Positions 44,180 to 53,798 of a stretch of DNA of 64,000 nucleotides are shown here, one piece after another (positions within the stretch are counted from its first letter, which is position 1; each line of letters opens with the position of its first letter). Location: assembly GCA_040830725.1 (NCBI GenBank), contig JBFOMG010000023.1, positions 1-64,000 on the forward strand. Reading direction: 5' to 3'. A program made the position numbers and the translations under genes. The stretch is from JAWKWH01 sp040830725 (GTDB lineage: Bacteria; Pseudomonadota; Alphaproteobacteria; Rhizobiales; Rhizobiaceae). A model generated the notes under the pieces. The model had not been told where the DNA came from. It was given only the letters and a program-made list of their open reading frames with translations, and searched no databases.

Positions 44180-45835
44180 ATGACAATGTCGGACACGACC
44201 GATAGCGGGTTTGCTCCCGAACTGATGGCCGCGGCCCGCGAGTGCCGGGCGTGGCCGTTTGAGGAAGCATCGAAAATCATCAAGCGCTACGAGCGCTCTG
44301 AATATCCCGACACCGTGATATTTGAAACCGGCTACGGCCCATCCGGCCTTCCGCACATTGGTACATTTGGCGAAGTTGCGCGCACCAGCATGGTTCGGCA
44401 TGCGTTTGAGGTGCTGACAGAAAACCGGGTCAAGACCAAGCTTTTGTGTTTTTCCGACGACATGGACGGCATGCGCAAGATACCGGACAATGTACCGGAC
44501 CCCAAAGCCTTGGAGCCCTATCTCCATCAACCGTTGACCAGCGTACCAAATCCTTTTGGTGGCGACTATGCGAGTTTTGGTCATCACAACAACGCCATGT
44601 TGCGGCGCTTTCTCGACGCTTTCGGTTTCGACTACGAGTTCGCCAGCGCTACCGACTATTACAAATCGGGCCGGTTTGATGAAATTCTGCTTCTGGTAGC
44701 CGAACGCTACCAGGCTATCATGGACATCATGCTTCCGACACTTGGAGAGGAGCGGCGCGCTACCTACTCTCCGTTTTTGCCAATCTCCCCAAAAACCGGC
44801 CGCGTCCTTTATGTCCCGATGAAAGCGGTAGACCCATCAAGTGGAACCATCTCCTATGTCGATGAAGAAGGAGAAGTCACAACCCAGAGCGTCACCGGCG
44901 GTCAGGTAAAACTCCAATGGAAACCTGATTTTGGAGCGCGCTGGGCGGCGCTTGGCGTCGATTTTGAGATGTTCGGGAAAGACCACGGCCCCAACATGAA
45001 AATCTATGATGCAATCTGCCAGGCGCTCGGTGGCCGTGCTCCGGAGCACTTTGTCTACGAATTGTTTTTGGACGACAAAGGAGAAAAAATATCAAAATCG
45101 AAAGGCAACGGTTTGACCATCGATGAATGGCTTGCTTATGCACCGACAGAAAGCCTTTCCCTGTATATGTTCCAGAAACCGCGAACCGCCAAGCGGCTGT
45201 TTTTCGATGTCATCCCACGTGCGGTTGATGAATATTTTCAACACCTTTCTGCCTATCACCGGCAGGAACCGGCACAACGTTTGGCCAATCCTGTCTGGCA
45301 TATTCATGGTGGCCGGCCTCCCCAGGAGCAGATGCCGGTCTCATTCAATCTGCTGCTGAATTTGGTCAGCGCGTCCAATGCGGAAAACAGGGACGTGTTG
45401 TGGGGTTTCATCTCCCGCTATGCGCCGGGTGTGACCCCTCAGTCGCATCCCAAGCTCGATGAACTCGCGGGATTTGCAATTCGCTATTTCGATGATTTCG
45501 TCAGACCTGCAAAACAGTTCAGAAAACCAGACGAGGTGGAAACGGAGACGCTCCATGCCATTGTCGCAGCAATAAACACCCTTCCCGACGATGCGGATGG
45601 AGAGCTCATCCAAGGTGCACTGCTTGACGTTGCGCGCGGCGTTGAACGCTATCAGGACACAAAGAAAAAAGGACCCGATGGTGGACCGGGAGTGTCGGTT
45701 TCATTCTTTCAGATGCTGTACCAGGTGTTGCTTGGTCAAGAACGTGGACCTCGGTTCGGCTCTTTTGCCGCCTTGTACGGGCTCAATGAGACAAAAGCGC
45801 TGATTGAAAAGGTCTTGCCGGAAAAATCCGGCTGA
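44180..45835 (+). CDS. lysK: Lysyl-tRNA synthetase, class I
   Basis: The 551-residue enzyme has class I synthetase motifs, HIGH as GPSGLPHIGTFGE and KMSKS as KISKSKGNG, which are absent from the class II LysRS of most bacteria. Class I LysRS is known from archaea, spirochaetes and many alphaproteobacteria. It charges tRNA-Lys in the cytoplasm. I chose ATG 44180 with CAGGATA upstream; the longer frame from 44117 starts with sequence unlike the family. It looks like the housekeeping enzyme; a class II copy elsewhere cannot be excluded. Confidence 0.92.
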   Translation: MTMSDTTDSGFAPELMAAARECRAWPFEEASKIIKRYERSEYPDTVIFETGYGPSGLPHIGTFGEVARTSMVRHAFEVLTENRVKTKLLCFSDDMDGMRKIPDNVPDPKALEPYLHQPLTSVPNPFGGDYASFGHHNNAMLRRFLDAFGFDYEFASATDYYKSGRFDEILLLVAERYQAIMDIMLPTLGEERRATYSPFLPISPKTGRVLYVPMKAVDPSSGTISYVDEEGEVTTQSVTGGQVKLQWKPDFGARWAALGVDFEMFGKDHGPNMKIYDAICQALGGRAPEHFVYELFLDDKGEKISKSKGNGLTIDEWLAYAPTESLSLYMFQKPRTAKRLFFDVIPRAVDEYFQHLSAYHRQEPAQRLANPVWHIHGGRPPQEQMPVSFNLLLNLVSASNAENRDVLWGFISRYAPGVTPQSHPKLDELAGFAIRYFDDFVRPAKQFRKPDEVETETLHAIVAAINTLPDDADGELIQGALLDVARGVERYQDTKKKGPDGGPGVSVSFFQMLYQVLLGQERGPRFGSFAALYGLNETKALIEKVLPEKSG

Positions 45836-45843
45836 TCTCCTCG

Positions 45844-46515
45844 TTACTCCAAGGTAGCGAATATCCCGGAACCACTGGAACGAGCCGCACTTTCAAGACT
45901 CGCATAAGCGCCACCACTATGCGCCTTGGCCCAGCCATTTTTTACCAGCCATGCGGCTGCATCCCTGCCACCAACACTGCATGATGCCTCGATAATCTCT
46001 GAGGTGCCAGGTTCTGCGAAGTCGCATTCGATAGCCCGGCCGCGCAACCAGGCGCGAAATGCGGTCAGCGCCATCTTGCCGCAAGGAAATTTCAGATCGG
46101 GCTCTTTGCCGCACAGCATGTCTGGAAGCGTTGGTTCGATTCCGGCCAAGCGAATGCGAATACCCTGCGCTTCGATCAACCCTGCTGCGGTGGCAACCGG
46201 TCCATAGAGCAGGCGGCTACCCGACAATTTTTCACCATCGGATGTTTCAGGATGGCTTAGCGATTTACGGGCCGGAAGCCGTTCAAGGCTGCCCGGATCA
46301 AAGTCCGGTATCGCAATCACATCCTCTCCAACAATCCGGTCCAGTTGATTTTCGGCCGAAGTGACGGCCTGCCCAGCAGTCTCACCTTCATTGTTGAGCT
46401 TCGGCGGGGTATTTATGTTTCCGCTGACTTCGCTTTGCAACGGACGGTTGGCGTAAATCGCATAACCAACGGACAAGAATGCCAACACACCGATCCAAAT
46501 CAGCACATTTCGCAT
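45844..46515 (-). CDS. SNase-like (thermonuclease family) domain protein, membrane-anchored
   Basis: The 223-residue protein has an N-terminal membrane anchor or uncleaved signal (VLIWIGVLAFLSVGYAIYA), a variable linker of about 80 residues, and a C-terminal SNase-like fold with IRIRLAGIEPTLPDMLCG, FPCGKMALTAFRAWL and AAAWLVKNGWAKAHSGG. The usual catalytic Arg-Asp-Arg set of staphylococcal nuclease is only partly recognisable, so nuclease activity is uncertain. It lies 13 bp downstream of the S24 regulator-like gene on the same strand and may share its transcript. Confidence 0.75.
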   Translation of the reverse strand: MRNVLIWIGVLAFLSVGYAIYANRPLQSEVSGNINTPPKLNNEGETAGQAVTSAENQLDRIVGEDVIAIPDFDPGSLERLPARKSLSHPETSDGEKLSGSRLLYGPVATAAGLIEAQGIRIRLAGIEPTLPDMLCGKEPDLKFPCGKMALTAFRAWLRGRAIECDFAEPGTSEIIEASCSVGGRDAAAWLVKNGWAKAHSGGAYASLESAARSSGSGIFATLE

Positions 46516-46528
46516 GAGGGAAAGCCCT

Positions 46529-47185
46529 CTACTGGCTGGCCCAGATTATTCGCGCGAGCCATTCGACTTCACCAAGCGCGAAGACACGCGGCGGGTGATC
46601 CGGATTCAGTGACGACAGCTCAACCTGCTTTGACGTTCGGTGCTGCAGAATCTTCGCCATGATCTCACCGGTACACGTTTTGACGACAACACGATCGCCT
46701 TTTCTGGTATTCGCTTCGGGATCGACGATCAGCACATCGCCGTCACGATAAAGCGGCATCATCGACTCACCCTGCACAGACAGTGCGTAAGTTCCGTCTC
46801 CTGCAGTCGATGGTATCTCAACCAGATCCCATCCCTGTCCGGCGGGGAACCCGGCATCGTCGAAAAACCCGCCGGCGCCGGCCTGGGCAAAACCCACCAG
46901 TGGAACTGTCGGTTTGTTGAGCGGTAACATGTTGCCCGATGACCGCGACTTGGCTTCGACAAGCGCCGCAAATTCAGAAAGTCTCGTATCGGTCGCATCG
47001 ATGATCTTGAAGATCGATTCCATCGATGGCCACCTCGGGCGTCCACCAGAAGACAAGCGCTTGGAACGGTTGAATGCCGTCGAATCCAGGCCGGCACGTT
47101 TTGCAAGGCCCGACGCCGAAAGAGAGTTGCTGGCAGCGAGAGCATCTATTGCTGCCCAAATCTTCTCGTGTTCGGATCGACTCAT
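46529..47185 (-). CDS. S24-family peptidase with N-terminal helix-turn-helix (LexA/CI-like repressor)
   Basis: About 218 residues. The first 75 form a helix-turn-helix of the phage-repressor type (ALAASNSLSASGLAKRAGLD). The C-terminal half is an S24 peptidase with catalytic S141 (VQGESMMPLYRDGDVLIVD) and lysine K178, spaced 37 residues apart as in LexA. An Ala-Gly pair in VGFAQAGAGGFFD could be the self-cleavage site. I chose ATG 47185. Proteins like this are common in Hyphomicrobiales chromosomes without a phage; no other phage gene is present. Confidence 0.85.
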   Translation of the reverse strand: MSRSEHEKIWAAIDALAASNSLSASGLAKRAGLDSTAFNRSKRLSSGGRPRWPSMESIFKIIDATDTRLSEFAALVEAKSRSSGNMLPLNKPTVPLVGFAQAGAGGFFDDAGFPAGQGWDLVEIPSTAGDGTYALSVQGESMMPLYRDGDVLIVDPEANTRKGDRVVVKTCTGEIMAKILQHRTSKQVELSSLNPDHPPRVFALGEVEWLARIIWASQ

Positions 47186-47315
47186 TGCACGCAACAGCCA
47201 AAAAGGAAAAAAGTCCTTTCGATACTATTTGCCGCTTTTGGAGGTGTCTACCCCAACCGACGATTCTGTTGCCGGTTGTTTTGCCGAAACCAGATAATAC
47301 CGCCGGAGTTCCTGA

Positions 47316-47675
47316 CTATTCATCATCTTCCGTCAGAAAACGGCGGTTGACCCAGCCGAGTTGCCGGCCTGTGTGCTCAATCAGGCACCAGGATGACATT
47401 TCGCTGAGTTCCAACTGCATCTGCTCGGAAAGCGCGAACCACTGCTCGCGTGTCGTGGTCGGAATACACACGATGATGGTGATGCGGCGCGCGTTGTGCG
47501 CAATACCGCCCAGTTTCGGATAGTTGACGCCAGGACCGACGCGATAATTGAGCAGGTCACCGGGTGTGACGTTCCATACCTGCCAGAAATCCGGTCCGTC
47601 AGCGGTCGCTCGGGCATTTGTTGCAAAGCCGCCGGCGAGCAGGCCGAAAATTGCCGAAACAATGAAGATGCGCAT
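47316..47675 (-). CDS. Secreted SH3-like domain protein
   Basis: The 119-residue product has a signal peptide (MRIFIVSAIFGLLAGGFATNARA) and a bacterial SH3-type domain with LLNYRVGPGVNYPKLGGI and a C-terminal WCLIEHTGRQLGWVNRRFL. Such domains bind peptides or cell-wall components in the periplasm. It is divergent from uvrA. A cysteine pair (IIVC and SSWC) may form a disulfide. The exact role is unknown. Confidence 0.78.
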   Translation of the reverse strand: MRIFIVSAIFGLLAGGFATNARATADGPDFWQVWNVTPGDLLNYRVGPGVNYPKLGGIAHNARRITIIVCIPTTTREQWFALSEQMQLELSEMSSWCLIEHTGRQLGWVNRRFLTEDDE

Positions 47676-47805
47676 TTTTCTGTTCCTCCCTCAAGAACAA
47701 ATTTTGGCAGGAAATGGCAGTTGGGACTGCCGCAAACAAGACTATATGAGGAACGACGGAAATGCCCAATTGCGCGGTTGCGGAAAATCCTGTACCCGTG
47801 CGAAC

Positions 47806-47820
47806 GTTCGGCTTTTGTTC
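47806..47820 (+). promoter_or_regulatory. Alphaproteobacterial LexA (SOS) box of uvrA
   Basis: GTTC-GGCTTTT-GTTC exactly matches the direct-repeat SOS box GTTC-N7-GTTC described for alphaproteobacterial LexA. It ends 39 bp before the uvrA start, which also argues for the short form of UvrA. Confidence 0.8.
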
Positions 47821-47859
47821 ATGTCGACGTATGCGGCAAAAAGGTTGAAACCGGGAAAG

Positions 47860-50781
47860 ATGAGCGAACAAAAGTTTATATCCGTGCGTGGTGCACGCGA
47901 GCACAATCTGAAGAATGTCGATCTCGACATTCCCCGCGACCGGTTGACCGTGATGACCGGTTTGTCCGGTTCGGGAAAATCATCGCTCGCCTTCGACACG
48001 ATCTATGCCGAAGGCCAGCGGCGTTATGTCGAGTCGCTTTCTGCCTATGCGCGCCAGTTTCTGGAGATGATGCAGAAACCGGATGTCGACCAGATCGACG
48101 GTCTCTCACCTGCCATCTCGATTGAGCAGAAAACCACCAGCCGCAATCCACGATCGACCGTCGCAACGGTCACTGAGATCTACGACTATATGCGGCTGTT
48201 GTTCGCCAGGGTTGGAGTTCCCTATTCCCCTGCCACCGGTCTGCCGATCGAAAGTCAAACCGTCAGCCAAATGGTTGACCGCGTGCTCGGTCTTGAGGAT
48301 GGCACGCGGCTTTACATCATGGCGCCCATCGTGCGCGGCAGAAAAGGGGAGTACCGCAAGGAACTGGCCGAACTGCAGAAGAAAGGCTTTCAGCGCGTCA
48401 AGGTCGATGGCGAGTTTTACGAGATCGCCGACGTGCCAGCACTCGACAAGAAATACAAGCACGATATCGATGTGGTCGTCGATCGTGTGGTCGTGCGCGA
48501 CGACCTTTCAGCCCGCCTGGCCGACAGCATCGAGACCTGCCTCAAACTGGCCGACGGTCTGGCAGTTGCAGAATTCGCAGACAAGCCACTGCCGGCTGAA
48601 GAACTGTCAGGAGAATCCGCCAACAAATCCAAGAACGAGACGCATGAGCGGATCATGTTCTCGGAAAAGTTTGCCTGTCCGGTCTCAGGTTTCACGATTA
48701 CTGAAATCGAACCACGGCTGTTTTCATTCAACAATCCCTTCGGCGCCTGTCCAACCTGTGACGGGTTGGGCACGCAGCGCGCCATTGATGAAGGGCTAAT
48801 CGTTCCCGAAGACCACGTGTCGCTCCGCAACGGCGCGATCGCGCCGTGGGCCAAGTCAACATCTCCCTACTATCAACAGACACTTGAAGCGTTGGGCAAA
48901 GTCTACGGTTTCAAAGTGTCTGACCGCTGGCGGGACCTTTCGGATGAAGCTCAAAACGCCATTTTGCATGGAACAGGCGAAACACTCGTAACGTTCAACT
49001 ACGATGACGGGCTGCGCACCTATCAGACGAAAAAGAGTTTCGAGGGCGTGATTCCCAATCTCGAACGGCGCTGGAAAGAGACCGATTCTTCGTGGATGCG
49101 CGAGGAGATCGAACGCTACATGTCGGCAACGCCGTGCCCGGCCTGCGACGGGTACCGGCTGAAAGCCGAAGCGATGGCGGTGAAGATTGCCGATCGCCAC
49201 ATTGGCGAAGTCACGACGCTATCGATCCGCAACGCGCGCGACTGGTTCGAGGCGCTGCCGGAGAGGCTGAATGACAAGCAAAACGAAATCGCCGGCCGCA
49301 TTTTGAAGGAAATCCGCGAACGGCTGCGGTTCCTCAACGATGTCGGGCTGGACTACCTGGCTCTGTCGCGCAATTCCGGCACGTTGTCAGGCGGTGAGAG
49401 CCAGCGTATCCGGCTGGCATCGCAGATCGGATCGGGATTGACCGGTGTGCTTTATGTGCTCGACGAACCGTCCATCGGCCTGCACCAGCGCGACAATGCC
49501 CGGCTGCTCGATACGCTGCGTCATCTGCGCGATCTGGGTAATACCGTCGTTGTCGTCGAGCATGACGAGGATGCTATCCGCACCGCAGATCACGTGGTCG
49601 ATATCGGCCCGGCTGCCGGCATCCATGGCGGTACAATTGTTGCCGAGGGCGTGCCGGCAGACATCATGGCGCACCCGAAATCGCTCACCGGTCAGTATCT
49701 GTCGGGCGCGATGGAGATCCCCGTGCCAGCGGTACGCAGGCAGGCCAAGAAGACAAAACGCATCAAGGTGACGGGAGCGCGCGGCAACAATCTTAAAGAC
49801 GTCAAAGCAGAGATCCCGATCGGCCTGTTTGCCTGTGTCACCGGTGTGTCGGGCGGCGGCAAGTCAACGCTTCTGATCGAGACGCTTTACAAGGCTGCGT
49901 CGCGCCGCATCATGGGGTCGCGCGAGCAACCGGCCGAGCATGACCAGATTACCGGACTGGAACACCTCGACAAGGTGATCGACATCGACCAGTCGCCCAT
50001 TGGCCGCACGCCACGCTCCAATCCGGCCACCTATACCGGCGCGTTCACGCCGATCCGCGACTGGTTTGCCGGTCTTCCGGAAGCCAAGGCTCGCGGCTAC
50101 GCGCCGGGGCGTTTTTCGTTCAACGTCAAGGGCGGGCGCTGCGAGGCCTGCCAGGGCGACGGCGTCATCAAGATCGAGATGCACTTCCTGCCCGACGTCT
50201 ATGTCACCTGCGATGTCTGCCACGGCAAGCGGTATAACCGTGAGACGCTCGATGTTGTCTTCAAGGGCAAGTCGATCGCCGATGTGCTCGACATGACCGT
50301 GGAAGAGGGCTGCGAGTTCTTTTCAGCCGTGCCTGCCGTGCGCGACAAGCTGGAGATGCTGAAGAAGGTTGGCCTCGGCTATATCCATATCGGCCAGCAG
50401 GCGACAACGCTGTCGGGCGGTGAGGCGCAGCGCATCAAGCTTGCCAAGGAACTGTCGCGCCGCGCCACCGGCCGCACGCTCTACATTCTCGACGAGCCGA
50501 CCACGGGTTTGCATTTTCACGATGTCGCAAAACTGCTCGAAGTGCTGCACGAGCTGGTCGAGCAGGGCAATACGGTCGTGGTCATCGAGCACAATCTGGA
50601 AGTGATCAAGACTGCCGACTGGATTTTGGACCTCGGGCCGGAAGGTGGCGACGGCGGCGGTGAATTGGTCGCGTCGGGAACGCCGGAAGATGTCGCAGCC
50701 ACCGACCGCAGCTACACCGGCGCGTTCTTGAAGGAACTGCTGGCGCGGAGACCGGGCGGCAAGGTGGAAGCGGCGGAGTGA
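47860..50781 (+). CDS. uvrA: Excinuclease ABC subunit A
   Basis: The 973-residue protein is the damage-recognition ATPase of nucleotide excision repair. It has two ABC modules: Walker A GLSGSGKSSLAFDT and signature LSGGESQRIRLASQIGSGL in the first, GVSGGGKSTLLIETLYKA and TLSGGEAQRIKLAKELSRR in the second. Zinc-binding CxxC pairs are visible (CPTCDG, CPACDGYR, CEACQGDG, CDVCHGKR). I chose ATG 47860 (MSEQKFISVRGAREHNLK); a further 104 residues of open frame upstream overlap the SH3 gene and the SOS box. GC content rises clearly in the second half of the gene. Confidence 0.97.
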   Translation: MSEQKFISVRGAREHNLKNVDLDIPRDRLTVMTGLSGSGKSSLAFDTIYAEGQRRYVESLSAYARQFLEMMQKPDVDQIDGLSPAISIEQKTTSRNPRSTVATVTEIYDYMRLLFARVGVPYSPATGLPIESQTVSQMVDRVLGLEDGTRLYIMAPIVRGRKGEYRKELAELQKKGFQRVKVDGEFYEIADVPALDKKYKHDIDVVVDRVVVRDDLSARLADSIETCLKLADGLAVAEFADKPLPAEELSGESANKSKNETHERIMFSEKFACPVSGFTITEIEPRLFSFNNPFGACPTCDGLGTQRAIDEGLIVPEDHVSLRNGAIAPWAKSTSPYYQQTLEALGKVYGFKVSDRWRDLSDEAQNAILHGTGETLVTFNYDDGLRTYQTKKSFEGVIPNLERRWKETDSSWMREEIERYMSATPCPACDGYRLKAEAMAVKIADRHIGEVTTLSIRNARDWFEALPERLNDKQNEIAGRILKEIRERLRFLNDVGLDYLALSRNSGTLSGGESQRIRLASQIGSGLTGVLYVLDEPSIGLHQRDNARLLDTLRHLRDLGNTVVVVEHDEDAIRTADHVVDIGPAAGIHGGTIVAEGVPADIMAHPKSLTGQYLSGAMEIPVPAVRRQAKKTKRIKVTGARGNNLKDVKAEIPIGLFACVTGVSGGGKSTLLIETLYKAASRRIMGSREQPAEHDQITGLEHLDKVIDIDQSPIGRTPRSNPATYTGAFTPIRDWFAGLPEAKARGYAPGRFSFNVKGGRCEACQGDGVIKIEMHFLPDVYVTCDVCHGKRYNRETLDVVFKGKSIADVLDMTVEEGCEFFSAVPAVRDKLEMLKKVGLGYIHIGQQATTLSGGEAQRIKLAKELSRRATGRTLYILDEPTTGLHFHDVAKLLEVLHELVEQGNTVVVIEHNLEVIKTADWILDLGPEGGDGGGELVASGTPEDVAATDRSYTGAFLKELLARRPGGKVEAAE

Positions 50782-50791
50782 GTTTTCGCCG

Positions 50792-51628
50792 TCACCTGAG
50801 AAAATCCCTCAGCATCGAGATTTCCGCTTCGGTCGTCATAGTCGGTGCGTGACCGCAGCCGGCAAATTCGACCAGCTGCGGCTTCGGCCCGCGTTTCGTC
50901 ATTTCATCTGCAACCGTTTTGGGGAGAACGTCGGAGTTCTCGCCGCGCAACAGAAGTGTGGGAATTTCGATGTCATCCCACTCCGGCCAGCAATCGAGGT
51001 CCGACCGATGGGTGGTGAACTGCGTGACAATTCGCGGATCGTAGTGGACGGTGATGCGGCCGTCATCGGTTCGCCGCGACGATGTATCGGCCATGCGGCG
51101 CCAGAAATGGTCGGTGTTGTTGCCGAACGGGGCGTAATTGGTTCTCAACCAGTTTTCCAGTTCTGCCATGTGATCAAAGACCGGCAGGTTGCCGACATAA
51201 GAGGCGATACGCCCGGTGGCTTCCTGCGGAATTGAAGGGCCGATATCGTTGACCACCAGATGGGTGATGCGGCCCTTGAGCGGACCGGCGGCCATGGTGA
51301 CCCCGATCAGGCCGCCCATCGATGTGCCGACCCACCGAAGTTTGTCGATTTCGTAGTGGTCGAGGATCGCGGCAGCATGCTCGCCATAGGCGGCATAGGA
51401 GTAATCGGTCTTGTCGTCGCGGGCCCAGGAAGACAGCCCGCGGCCGAGCGTATCCGGGCAGATGACAAAATAGGCATCCGACAGCGCCCTGGCGGCCTCA
51501 TCGAAATCCCTGCCGGTTCGTGCAAGCCCGTGCCACATGACCAGTGCCGGGTTGGCGGGATTACCCCAACGGGAGACATGCAGTTCGTGTGCACCACAGC
51601 GAACATAATCCGAGCGCCGGTCGGTCAT
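50792..51628 (-). CDS. Alpha/beta hydrolase
   Basis: This 278-residue protein has the alpha/beta-hydrolase core: MWHGLARTGRDFDEAARAL (oxyanion region), the nucleophile elbow VGTSMGGLIG, the acid in LLRGENSDVLP and the catalytic histidine in FAGCGHAPTMTT. The substrate is unknown. It is convergent with uvrA (10 bp between stops). It lies upstream of, and on the same strand as, no close partner: the livM-type gene ends 47 bp before its start codon's strand-wise upstream side. Confidence 0.85.
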   Translation of the reverse strand: MTDRRSDYVRCGAHELHVSRWGNPANPALVMWHGLARTGRDFDEAARALSDAYFVICPDTLGRGLSSWARDDKTDYSYAAYGEHAAAILDHYEIDKLRWVGTSMGGLIGVTMAAGPLKGRITHLVVNDIGPSIPQEATGRIASYVGNLPVFDHMAELENWLRTNYAPFGNNTDHFWRRMADTSSRRTDDGRITVHYDPRIVTQFTTHRSDLDCWPEWDDIEIPTLLLRGENSDVLPKTVADEMTKRGPKPQLVEFAGCGHAPTMTTEAEISMLRDFLR

Positions 51629-51674
51629 TAGAGCGTTTCCACCGGATATTGAATCGTTTGCCCGCCGTCCGACA

Positions 51675-52775
51675 TCAGTGCGCGCCTTTCTTCATCAGGG
51701 TTCCGGCAATTCCTGCCGGAAAAAAGTAGACCAGCAGGATGAACAGGATCCCCAGCCACAACAGCCAGCGATCCGGATCAAGCAGGTGAGGCAGCAGCGG
51801 AACCGCTTCTGTTGCTCCGGAAGCCACTTCCATCAGGTCTTTCAGATAGAACTGCGCCAGGCTCATCAAGGTCACGCCGATCACCGCGCCGACCATGGTT
51901 CCCATGCCGCCAATGACCACCATCAACAAAATGTCGATCATGATCGCAAAGGACAGTGTCGTGTCCGGGCCGGTATATTTCAGCCAGACCGCCCAGACGA
52001 CGCCTGCCAGCGCGGCAATGACGGCGGCGATCACAAAAACCGATGTGCGGTAGGCAACCACCTGATAGCCAATTGCTTCTGCACGCAGTTCGTTTTCGCG
52101 AATGGCCTCCAACACGGTGCCGAGCGGTGAGCGAACGATGCGCATCAATGCCCAGAACATGATGAGACAGGACAGGAACACAAAATAGTAGGCCGCTATC
52201 TTGCCGTTCAGCGACACGCCGGCGAATTTGAGAACCTTTCCGTCATCATCAACCATCAGCTTCGTTGCGGGTTTGAAGAGTTTGGGCGCCGAGTAGACAA
52301 TTCCGTCTTCGCCGCCGGTAAAATCGGAAAACTGCGAGGCAAGCACGAGCATGACCGACGCCGCCGCCAATGTGACCATGGCAAAGAAGATCGCCTTTAC
52401 GCGCAACGACAGGACACCGATCAAGGCTGCGAGAACAACCGCCGCTGCGACACCGGCACCGCCGCCCAGCAAGACCGCGTCCCATCCGGCTCCCATCTTT
52501 TTCAGCGCGATTGCAGCGCCGTAGGCGCCCATGCCGAAAAACATCGTGTGGGCGAACGAAACAATGCCTGTGTAGCCGATCAGCAAATCGTAGCTGGCAG
52601 CAAGGACGATGAAGATGCAGATGCGCGCAGCAACCTGACCGGAACGTACGTCGGGGAACAGGAATGGTGCGAACATCAGGCAAAGCCCGATGGCAAGCAC
52701 TATCCCGTAGACGATGAGCCGTCCGCGGCGGGCGCCGCTGGCAATGGCCGGTTTGGAAACGGTTTCGGCGGTCAT
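51675..52775 (-). CDS. Branched-chain amino-acid-type ABC permease (LivM-like)
   Basis: The 366-residue membrane protein has about nine to ten hydrophobic helices and LivM hallmarks: LLIGYTGIVSFAHTMFFGMGAYGAA near residue 60 and AENELRAEAIGY-like IRENELRAEAIGYQV near 230, followed by VIGGMGTMVGAVIG. It pairs with the LivH-like protein encoded 10 bp upstream. It is the last gene of the importer operon. Confidence 0.92.
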   Translation of the reverse strand: MTAETVSKPAIASGARRGRLIVYGIVLAIGLCLMFAPFLFPDVRSGQVAARICIFIVLAASYDLLIGYTGIVSFAHTMFFGMGAYGAAIALKKMGAGWDAVLLGGGAGVAAAVVLAALIGVLSLRVKAIFFAMVTLAAASVMLVLASQFSDFTGGEDGIVYSAPKLFKPATKLMVDDDGKVLKFAGVSLNGKIAAYYFVFLSCLIMFWALMRIVRSPLGTVLEAIRENELRAEAIGYQVVAYRTSVFVIAAVIAALAGVVWAVWLKYTGPDTTLSFAIMIDILLMVVIGGMGTMVGAVIGVTLMSLAQFYLKDLMEVASGATEAVPLLPHLLDPDRWLLWLGILFILLVYFFPAGIAGTLMKKGAH

Positions 52776-52785
52776 CGCACAGGTC

Positions 52786-53784
52786 TCACAACTTGATTGC
52801 CGGCCGCAGCCCCCAAGGGCGCCACAGCAGAATTGCCATCATCAGGATCATGTTGGAGGCCAGCGACATTTTGGGGAAAATGAACGCGACATAGTTGCCG
52901 AGCAAACCCACCAGGAGTGCGCCGAGCAGCGAACCTTCAATGGAGCCCAACCCGCCGATGATGACGACAATGAAAACGAGAATGAGCAGCTCGCCACCAA
53001 GAGCACCCGAAATCAGCCCCTGGTAACCGGCCCACATCGCTCCGCCCATCGCCGCCAGCGCGGATCCGACCATGAAAACCGCGACAAACAACCGGTCGAC
53101 CTTGAAGCCCAGCGCCTCGACCATCTCGCGGTTTTCGACACCGGCGCGGATCAACAAGCCAATCCTGGTCCGGTTCAGCACCAGATAGAGAGCGACAAAC
53201 ACTACCAATCCGAGGGCAAATGCAAACAGGCGGTACTTTTCAATGGCGATATCGCCGATGATGAACGAACCCTCGAGCAATGCCGGCCTCGGCACCGCGA
53301 CGGGATTGCCTCCCCAGACGGCCAGTATGATCTGCTCGGCGACGATCAGCGCCCCTATCGTAATCAGGATTTGCCGCAAATGATCGTGATAAACCGGTTT
53401 GACGATTACCCGCTCGAAAAAGTATCCGGCGACCAGTCCGAAGAGCGTTGCAGCACCGATTGCGGCGAACAATGCGAGAAAATTCAACGCCAACGAGTCC
53501 GCGCCAACCCAGGCGCTGAGGACTGCAAGTGTCGATGCAGCAATAAAGGCGCCAAACGAGATAAAGGCAGAATGGCCGAAATTGAGAACGTCCATCAGGC
53601 CAAATACCAGGCTGAGACCGGATGCCATCAAAAAGATCATCATTCCCATCGCGAGCCCTGCAACGGTCAAGGTGACCCACGATGAGAACGAACCGATCAG
53701 TGGTAACGCAACCAGCATCAGCAGCACGGGAATCGCGTTGACACCGCCGATCCGTTCAAACATTTCTGCCAATTTGAAGCTCAT
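52786..53784 (-). CDS. Branched-chain amino-acid-type ABC permease (LivH-like)
   Basis: This membrane protein of about 332 residues has the LivH motif LVFGLMDVLNFGHSAFISFGAF and the typical RAGVENREMVEALGFKV and VIIGGLGSIEGSLLGAL stretches. I chose ATG 53784, with GAGGAG about ten bases upstream; an ATG at 53802 overlapping the upstream ATPase stop is also possible and would add six residues. It forms the channel with the LivM-like protein. Confidence 0.92.
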   Translation of the reverse strand: MSFKLAEMFERIGGVNAIPVLLMLVALPLIGSFSSWVTLTVAGLAMGMMIFLMASGLSLVFGLMDVLNFGHSAFISFGAFIAASTLAVLSAWVGADSLALNFLALFAAIGAATLFGLVAGYFFERVIVKPVYHDHLRQILITIGALIVAEQIILAVWGGNPVAVPRPALLEGSFIIGDIAIEKYRLFAFALGLVVFVALYLVLNRTRIGLLIRAGVENREMVEALGFKVDRLFVAVFMVGSALAAMGGAMWAGYQGLISGALGGELLILVFIVVIIGGLGSIEGSLLGALLVGLLGNYVAFIFPKMSLASNMILMMAILLWRPWGLRPAIKL

Positions 53785-53798
53785 CTCAATCGGGCTCC

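Noticed and set aside
47548..47859. N-terminal extension of the uvrA open frame by 104 residues
   Set aside because: It overlaps the divergent SH3-protein gene and the SOS box, and UvrA homologues start at MSEQKFISVRG-like sequence, so 47860 was used.
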